Of a stretch of 9,510 bases of DNA, positions 5,231 to 9,510 are shown piece by piece. This DNA comes from Pseudomonadota bacterium (GTDB taxonomy: Bacteria; Pseudomonadota; Gammaproteobacteria; Burkholderiales; Casimicrobiaceae). Below the pieces are notes generated by a model. It worked only from the letters and a program-made list of their open reading frames with translations, was not told the origin of the DNA and did no database searches. The stretch spans positions 1 through 9,510 of the forward strand of contig JAKLIE010000036.1 of assembly GCA_022709775.1 (NCBI GenBank). Direction: 5' to 3'. Positions within the stretch are counted from its first letter, which is position 1. Each line of letters begins with the position of its first letter. Position numbers and translations under genes: made by a program.

Positions 5231-6008
5231 TGCCGTTTCCCCCGCCGCCCGCCTCGCCGCGCGCCTCGCCCATCCGGCGGTCTGGCGCGGCGGCGACTGC
5301 GCGCCGGAGCCCGCGAGCGTGCCGACCGGATTCGCGGCGCTCGACGCGGTGCTGCCCGGCGGCGGCTGGCCCGGCGCGGGATTGACCGAGATGCTCGTCG
5401 CGCGCGACGGCATCGGCGAGATCGCGCTCGTGCTGCCCGCGCTCGCGGCGCTGCAGCGCGCGCGGCGCGACGTCGTGTGGATCGCGCCTCCGCACCGCCC
5501 GTACGCGCCGGCGCTCGCCGCGGCCGGCATCGACCTCGCGCGCTTCCACGTCGTGCGCTGCGCGCGGCCCGACGACGCGCTGTGGGCCTGCGAGCAGGCG
5601 CTGCGCGCGCCCGAGTGCGGCGCGGCGTTCGCGTGGCTTACGACGCGCGACGAGCGCGTGCTGCGGCGGCTGCAGGTCGCCGCGCGCGACGGCCGCACGC
5701 TCGGCGTGCTGTGGCGCCGTCCCGGCGATCGCGGCGGCGCGGTCGCCGCGCCGCTGCGGCTCGGACTCGCGCCGCACGACGAGGCGCACTCCCGCCTGCT
5801 CGCCGTGCACGTGCTGAAGCGCCGCGGCGGCGCGCTCGCCCGCCCGGTGCTCGTCGACCTGGAAGCGCGCTGCCTCGTCGCTCCCCTTCCGCCGGCGCGT
5901 CCGCGACCGTTGCCGGGGGCGCCGCGCCGCCCCGATCCGCGCACCGTCGCCGGCCACGAAGCGGTGCGATCGACGCCGATGCGGCACCGGATGCGCGCGG
6001 CCTCGTGA
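5187..6008 (+). CDS. imuA: ImuA, RecA-like/SulA-like translesion synthesis accessory protein
   Basis: SOS mutagenesis factor of 273 residues that normally works with ImuB and DnaE2 in error-prone bypass of DNA lesions. It is recognised by AHPAVWRG (29-35), the RecA-like segment GFAALDAVLPGGGWPGAGLTEM (48-69) and GIGEIALVLPALA (75-87), where RecA has its Walker A loop. No GKT/GKS is present, which is usual for proteobacterial ImuA, so ATP binding through that loop is doubtful. The C-terminus is Pro/Arg rich. The first ~15 residues are encoded by the 36-bp repeat; ATG 5187 and ATG 5199 are both in frame and both in repeat sequence. I find no ATG, GTG or TTG between the repeat and AHPAVW. There is no good Shine-Dalgarno. 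The stop overlaps the next start in GTGA. Product confident, true start uncertain. Confidence 0.9.
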   Translation: MATTMRPEHYGSDPIAVSPAARLAARLAHPAVWRGGDCAPEPASVPTGFAALDAVLPGGGWPGAGLTEMLVARDGIGEIALVLPALAALQRARRDVVWIAPPHRPYAPALAAAGIDLARFHVVRCARPDDALWACEQALRAPECGAAFAWLTTRDERVLRRLQVAARDGRTLGVLWRRPGDRGGAVAAPLRLGLAPHDEAHSRLLAVHVLKRRGGALARPVLVDLEARCLVAPLPPARPRPLPGAPRRPDPRTVAGHEAVRSTPMRHRMRAAS

Positions 6009-6631
6009 AATCGATTTCGAACCCCGGCTTCCCCATCGTGCTCTCCCGCCACTTCCATCAGATGGCCTGCAACAACGCCTGGGCCAACCACCGGCTGCTG
6101 AAAGCGTGCATGCGCCTCTCGCCCGAGGCATTCGCGGCGCCGCGCACCGGCTTCTTCCCGTCGATCGTCGCGACGCTCAACCACGTGCTGACCGTCGACG
6201 GGTACTACGTCGACGCGCTCGAGCGCTGGCAGCAGGGACGCGAGGCGAACCGCGACCCGTCGCCGTTCTTCGCGTCCGACGTGCCGCATCCCGACGCGCG
6301 CGCGCTCCACGCGGCGCAGCGCGCGTGCGACGACCGCCTGATCGCCGTGTGCGCGGCGCTCGTCGACGCGCGGCTCGTCGAGCACGTTCCCGTGATGCGC
6401 CGCGCCGGCCTCGAGCCCGAACGCGCGGACCGCCTGCTCGCGCACCTGTTCCAGCATCAGATCCACCACCGCGGGCAGGCGCACGCGATGCTCGCCGGCA
6501 CCGAGGTCGCGCCGCCGCAGCTCGACGAGTTCTGGTGCGCGAACGAGGCGCACCTGCGCGCCGCGGAGCTGGCCGAGATCGGGTTGTCGGAAGAGACGAT
6601 CTGGCCGACGGGCGTAGCCGACAGGCGATAG
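6005..6631 (+). CDS. DinB/YfiT-superfamily metalloprotein within the imu cluster
   Basis: Four-helix-bundle protein of 208 residues of the Bacillus-type DinB superfamily (metal-dependent hydrolases and thiol transferases), not the Y-family polymerase also called DinB. The N-terminal helix has NNAWANHRLL (23-32). The three expected metal ligands are His60 in LNHVLTVDGYYVDAL, and His151 and His155 in HQIHHRGQAHAML. Its length is slightly above the common 150-180. The GTG at 6005 overlaps the imuA stop (GTGA), which suggests translational coupling. An ATG at 6062 would cut into the first helix and is less likely. It lies between imuA and imuB, an unusual place as far as I know. Some members of the superfamily are DNA-damage inducible in Bacillus, so a shared SOS role is plausible, but its substrate and activity are unknown. 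Confidence 0.88.
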   Translation: MKSISNPGFPIVLSRHFHQMACNNAWANHRLLKACMRLSPEAFAAPRTGFFPSIVATLNHVLTVDGYYVDALERWQQGREANRDPSPFFASDVPHPDARALHAAQRACDDRLIAVCAALVDARLVEHVPVMRRAGLEPERADRLLAHLFQHQIHHRGQAHAMLAGTEVAPPQLDEFWCANEAHLRAAELAEIGLSEETIWPTGVADRR

Positions 6632-6742
6632 CGAGCGCACCGGCGTCGGCGTCGCGCCGCAAGCCGTTCGGGGACAGCGCCCGATCATCCCGCGATCCGC
6701 GGCCGGTCGCGCCGCGTTGCTCCCGTCGCGCCGACCGCCTCC

Positions 6743-8218
6743 ATGCTCTGGTCCGCCCTCCTCCTCCCCGACCTGCCGCTCGAGGTCTACGCACGCGCGT
6801 GGAGCGACGAGGAGGCGGCGCGGCCGTTCGCCGTCGCGAGCGGCGGATCGCGGCCGGGCATCGTCGCAGCCAACGATGCCGCGCGCGCAGCCGGCGTGAA
6901 GCGCGGCCAGCCGGTCGCGGGCGCGCTGGCGCTCGTTCCCGGGCTCGCGCTGCGCGACCGCGATGCGGAAGCGGAAGCGCGCTCGCTGGAGGCGATCGCG
7001 ACCTTCGCACTGTCGTTCACGTCCGCCGCGAGCCTCGCGCCGCCGTGCGCGGTGCTCGCGGAGATCGGCGGGAGCCTGAAGCTCTTCGGCGGGCCCGATC
7101 GTCTCGTCGATGCGATCGGCCGCGGCCTCCGGGCACGGGGGCACGCGCCGCGCATCGCGGTCGCGCCCACGCCGCTCGCCGCGGTCGCGCGCGCACGCAC
7201 GCGGCGGCACGATCCGGTGCTCTCGACCGAAGCGCTTCACGCCGCGATCGCGGACGTCCCGCTCGCCGCGCTCGACCCCGACCCACGCGCGCTCGAGACG
7301 CTCGCCGCCGCCGGCGTGCGCACGATCGGCGCAGCGGAAGCGCTGCCGCGCGACGGCCTCGCGCGGCGCTTCGGCGGCGGCCTCGTCGACGCGCTCGACC
7401 GCGCGCACGGACGCGTGCCCGATCCGCGCGTGCCGTGGACGCCGCCGCCGGCCTACGCGGGGAAGCTCGTGCTGCCCGCGCCTGCGCACGACGCGGCCGC
7501 GCTCGGCTTCGCCGCGCACCGGCTCGCGCAGGAGCTCGCCGCGTGGCTCGGCGCCCGGGGACTGGGCGTGCTGCGCGCCGAGCTCGCGCTCGCGCACGAG
7601 CCCTGGCAGCGCGCGCGCATCGGGCGGCCCGCGACGGCCGTCGCGCTCGGCTTCGCGTCGCCCACCCGGACGATCGGCCATCTCGCCGCGGTGCTCTCGG
7701 AGCGGCTCGCGCGCGTCGAGCTGCCCGCGCCGGTCGAGGGCCTCGCGCTCGAGACGCGCGAGACCGCGCCGCTCGCCGGTCGTCCGATGGGTCTCCTGCC
7801 CGGCGACGAAGGCGACGCTCCCCTCGTGCCGCTCGTCGACCGACTGCGCGCACGGCTGGGCGACGCGGCGGTCTCGAGCCTGGCGACGCACGCCGACCAT
7901 CGGCCGGAGCGTGCGCAGTCCGAATCGGCCTCCGCCGCGACCGCGGCCGCGAAGCCCCCGCCCGCGGCACTCCCCGACGCGCCGCGTCCGCTCTGGCTGC
8001 TCGCCGAGCCTCGCCCGATCGGCGCGTCGCTCGCGAGCGCGCCGTGGGTGCTGCACGACGGGCCCGAGCGCATCGAATCGGGATGGTGGGACGGCCGCGA
8101 CGTGCGTCGCGACTACTACGTCGCGCAGACGCCCGGCGGCGGCCGCGCGTGGATCTTCCGCGACCACCGCCGAGGCACCGACGACGGCGAATGGTGGGTG
8201 CACGGCTGGTTCGCCTGA
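6743..8218 (+). CDS. imuB: ImuB, catalytically inactive Y-family polymerase homologue
   Basis: Hub protein of the ImuA-ImuB-DnaE2 mutasome, 491 residues. The N-terminus MLWSALLLPDLPLEVYAR is typical of ImuB and fixes the start, although no Shine-Dalgarno is visible. The Y-family fold is present, but the metal-binding Ser-Asp-Glu region of active polymerases is replaced by LAEIGGSLKLFGG (105-117), so it should not polymerise DNA; this is normal for ImuB. The little-finger region covers roughly 235-345. Near 346-355, GRPMGLLPGD stands where I would expect a beta-clamp-binding peptide, in a poor form lacking the usual Leu-Phe. Residues 386-416 form an Ala/Pro-rich linker. The conserved ImuB C-terminus follows: ERIESGWWDG (442-451), RRDYYVAQ (455-462) and WWVHGWFA (484-491). 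The gene follows the DinB-superfamily gene after 111 nt. No dnaE2 follows. Confidence 0.93.
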   Translation: MLWSALLLPDLPLEVYARAWSDEEAARPFAVASGGSRPGIVAANDAARAAGVKRGQPVAGALALVPGLALRDRDAEAEARSLEAIATFALSFTSAASLAPPCAVLAEIGGSLKLFGGPDRLVDAIGRGLRARGHAPRIAVAPTPLAAVARARTRRHDPVLSTEALHAAIADVPLAALDPDPRALETLAAAGVRTIGAAEALPRDGLARRFGGGLVDALDRAHGRVPDPRVPWTPPPAYAGKLVLPAPAHDAAALGFAAHRLAQELAAWLGARGLGVLRAELALAHEPWQRARIGRPATAVALGFASPTRTIGHLAAVLSERLARVELPAPVEGLALETRETAPLAGRPMGLLPGDEGDAPLVPLVDRLRARLGDAAVSSLATHADHRPERAQSESASAATAAAKPPPAALPDAPRPLWLLAEPRPIGASLASAPWVLHDGPERIESGWWDGRDVRRDYYVAQTPGGGRAWIFRDHRRGTDDGEWWVHGWFA

Positions 8219-8261
8219 CGAGTCCCCCCGCGACACCGTCCCCGAACGCTGCCGGGACTCG
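8219..8261 (+). terminator. Possible hairpin at the end of the imu cluster
   Basis: CGAGTCCC at 8219-8226, directly after the imuB stop, is the exact inverse complement of GGGACTCG at 8254-8261, with a 27-nt loop. No U-rich tract follows. It may mark the transcript end or be chance in GC-rich DNA. Confidence 0.3.
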
Positions 8262-8282
8262 CGCGACGCCGCGGCACGAATC

Positions 8283-8311
8283 TTGCTGGGGCATTACGCT
8301 CATTCCATGAT
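8283..8311 (+). promoter_or_regulatory. Weak candidate promoter of the sorting-tail protein gene
   Basis: TTGCTG (8283-8288) and CATGAT (8306-8311) are 17 bp apart but match the sigma-70 hexamers only 3 and 4 of 6. It is listed because this short stretch is less GC-rich than its surroundings and lies just upstream of the gene. Confidence 0.22.
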
Positions 8312-8339
8312 CCATTGCCAATCGACCAAGGTTCCCCCG

Positions 8340-9269
8340 ATGCTCTCGACCCGAGTCCGCCACGCCCCCCTCCTCGTCACGCTCGCCGCCGCCCTCGCCC
8401 TCCCCGTCGCCGCGCAGGCCGTCAACCTGCCGACATTCCCCGTCACCGACCCGGGACCGAACGCGGCCGCCTGGTACACCGACCGCTACGCGCCGTACGG
8501 ATTCGCGAACGCGGGCACGCTGTTCGGCCGCGACAACGTGCTCGCGATCTCGCTCTCGGCCGCGGATTCGCAGACGTCGCGGCCCGCCGCCTACAACACC
8601 GCGTTCTACAACACGCAGGGTCGCAAGGTCGACGCCGGCATCGCCGGCCCGGTGAGCTGGATAGGCAGCCTGTACATCCCGGCGAGCTGGGCGACACCCT
8701 CCGCATCGGACGCGAGCGGCAGCCGCCGCTCCGACATGTGGGGAACGGTCTCGCCCGCCACCGGCGGCGACACCTGCCCCGCGTCGAACTGCAACCTGTT
8801 CCCGATCATCGGCTTCTCCAACGCCGTCGCCCCCGACGCGAACGGCGCGGTCGGCGGCACGCCGCGCTTCCGCGTCTTCGACGGCAACGCCAGCGGCTGG
8901 ACCGACCTCGCGTACACCGTGAATGTCGATACGTGGGCGGACTTCTGCGTGACGTTCACCGGAACGACGATCGAATACCGGATCGGCGACACGCTCGTCT
9001 ACACGATGAGCGACCTCACGCAGGGGGACGCGAGCTACGGCCCGCCGACGCAGATCGCGAACGTGATGGCGCAGGCGTACAACTACGGCAACGGGTACGA
9101 CGCGAACTGGAGCCGCTTCGCGGTCGGGCAGGCGACGTGCAGCCAGCTGCGTGCGCAGGTGGCGCCGGCGCGCGTCCAGCCCTCGGTGCCGGTGCCCCTC
9201 GGACCGCTCGCGCCGCTCGGTGCGGCACTCGCGGTAGCGCTTCTCGCGGCACGGCGGCTCGTTCGCTGA
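8340..9269 (+). CDS. Exported protein with PEP/IPTL-CTERM-like C-terminal sorting tail
   Basis: Secreted or surface-anchored protein of 309 residues with no enzyme motif I recognise. It begins with a signal peptide (basic start, hydrophobic LLVTLAAALALPVAAQA, likely cut after Ala27). The middle is rich in Asn, Tyr, Gly, Ser and aromatic residues with alternating beta-strand character (for example TWADFCVTFTGTTIEYRIG), suggesting a jelly-roll or ConA-like fold. It has four Cys in the mature part, including a CPASNC pair. The last 27 residues are tripartite: VPVPLGPLAPLG, a hydrophobic stretch, and the basic end ARRLVR. That is the architecture of exosortase-type sorting signals, though the core motif is neither a clean PEP nor IPTL. 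Start ATG 8340 has AAGG 8 nt upstream; an in-frame ATG at 8307 would put 11 polar residues before the signal peptide. It probably is an independent transcription unit. Confidence 0.8.
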   Translation: MLSTRVRHAPLLVTLAAALALPVAAQAVNLPTFPVTDPGPNAAAWYTDRYAPYGFANAGTLFGRDNVLAISLSAADSQTSRPAAYNTAFYNTQGRKVDAGIAGPVSWIGSLYIPASWATPSASDASGSRRSDMWGTVSPATGGDTCPASNCNLFPIIGFSNAVAPDANGAVGGTPRFRVFDGNASGWTDLAYTVNVDTWADFCVTFTGTTIEYRIGDTLVYTMSDLTQGDASYGPPTQIANVMAQAYNYGNGYDANWSRFAVGQATCSQLRAQVAPARVQPSVPVPLGPLAPLGAALAVALLAARRLVR

Positions 9270-9360
9270 TTCGCCGCCGACGCCGCTCGCGGCGGCCATC
9301 GCGCGACGCGCGGCGACTCGCCCCGCCGGCCGGCACCGGCGCGCCGCGTACAATCGCGCG
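9270..9360. other. Short intergenic region with small GC hairpin
   Basis: CGCCG (9281-9285) and CGGCG (9290-9294) can form a small stem with a CTCG loop after the sorting-tail gene, without a U tract. TACAAT lies at 9349-9354, just before the next start codon. No other feature is visible. Confidence 0.35.
9349..9354 (+). promoter_or_regulatory. TACAAT -10 element very close to the srkA-like ATG
   Basis: TACAAT matches 5 of 6 bases of the -10 consensus and ends 6 nt before the ATG, so transcription would begin at or near the start codon, giving a leaderless mRNA. I see no matching -35 near 9326-9331. Confidence 0.4.
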
Positions 9361-9510
9361 ATGCCCGATGCCGAGCATCCGTATTCGTCGCTCACGCCCG
9401 ACCTCGTCCTCGACGCGCTCGACACCGTCGGCGTGCACGGCGACGGCCGGCTGATCGCGCTCGGCAGCTACGAGAACCGCGTCTACCAGGCGATGCTCGA
9501 CGACGGTCCC
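9361..9510 (+). CDS. srkA: SrkA/RdoA (YihE)-type stress response kinase, N-terminal part (cut by window edge)
   Basis: The first 50 residues of a serine/threonine protein kinase of the SrkA/RdoA/YihE family (aminoglycoside phosphotransferase fold), which in E. coli counters stress-induced cell death and is linked to the Cpx response. The segment YSSLTPDLVLDALDTVGV (residues 8-25) followed by LGSYENRVYQ (34-43) closely matches the E. coli protein, which reads TLHPDTIMDAL then LNSYENRVYQ as I remember it. Catalytic residues lie beyond the right edge. Full-length members have about 320-340 residues. ATG 9361 is placed as in the family. No Shine-Dalgarno is visible, and a TACAAT hexamer lies just 6 nt upstream. 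Confidence 0.88.
   Translation, partial: MPDAEHPYSSLTPDLVLDALDTVGVHGDGRLIALGSYENRVYQAMLDDGP

Noticed and set aside
5213..8236. Very long minus-strand open frame (about 1000 codons) opposite imuA-imuB
   Set aside because: Its product is Arg/Ala/Gly-rich low-complexity sequence with no recognisable domain. It lies antisense to three well-supported genes. Such open frames are expected opposite high-GC coding DNA.
6106..8310. Alternative plus-strand frame across the DinB-superfamily gene and imuB
   Set aside because: Highly Arg-rich, no domain, overlaps two recognised genes.
9281..9294. Intrinsic terminator after the sorting-tail gene
   Set aside because: Only a 5-bp stem and no U tract; such small hairpins are common by chance in GC-rich DNA.
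7017..9425. Long minus-strand open frame opposite imuB and the sorting-tail gene
   Set aside because: Same reason: Arg-rich composition, no domain, antisense to convincing genes.
8219..9510. dnaE2 downstream of imuB
   Set aside because: The reading frames here encode an exported protein and an SrkA-type kinase start; no polymerase III alpha motifs are seen.

Overview
The window is about 70% GC or more (my impression, not a count) and almost fully coding. It looks like a chromosomal segment of a high-GC betaproteobacterium, probably Burkholderiales-like. The basis is a lytic transglycosylase with a DUF4124-type N-terminus, a lexA/imuA/imuB mutagenesis cluster, a protein with a PEP/IPTL-CTERM-like tail, and an SrkA/RdoA-type kinase. 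No tRNA, rRNA, CRISPR array or complete transposase is visible.

Layout. (a) 1-955, minus strand: the N-terminal 318 residues of an AMP-forming acyl-CoA synthetase-like enzyme, cut by the left edge. (b) 1127-2290, plus: a Gfo/Idh/MocA oxidoreductase, divergent from (a). A perfect GTCGGACT palindrome lies in the convergent gap after it. (c) 2322-3576, minus: a lytic transglycosylase followed by a small hotdog thioesterase that closely resembles fluoroacetyl-CoA thioesterase FlK. (d) 3763-8218, plus: a DNA-damage (SOS) cluster in the order lexA, Cdd1/McrB-like helix-hairpin-helix gene, imuA, DinB-superfamily metalloprotein gene, imuB. (e) 8340-9269, plus: an exported protein with a C-terminal sorting-type tail. 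(f) 9361-9510, plus: the first 50 codons of an srkA-like kinase gene, cut by the right edge.

The main point of interest is (d). LexA would repress its own promoter through two tandem 18-bp palindromes of form ACCG-N10-CGGT. These sit on the -10 and just downstream of it. They differ from the usual CTG-N10-CAG SOS box, and the LexA recognition helix differs from E. coli LexA at matching positions. ImuA and ImuB are the accessory factors that normally work with the polymerase DnaE2. Here dnaE2 is not next to imuB; instead a DinB/YfiT-type four-helix metalloprotein gene overlaps imuA by 4 nt and precedes imuB, and a Cdd1-type gene sits between lexA and imuA. A repeat element with 17-bp inverted repeats, plus an extra 36-bp copy, lies at the 5' end of imuA and supplies its start codon and first ~15 codons. 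A strong hairpin followed by a pyrimidine tract sits just after the Cdd1-type gene, so transcription of imuA-imuB may be separated from lexA.

Functional assignments rest on motif recognition by eye; no database search was run.
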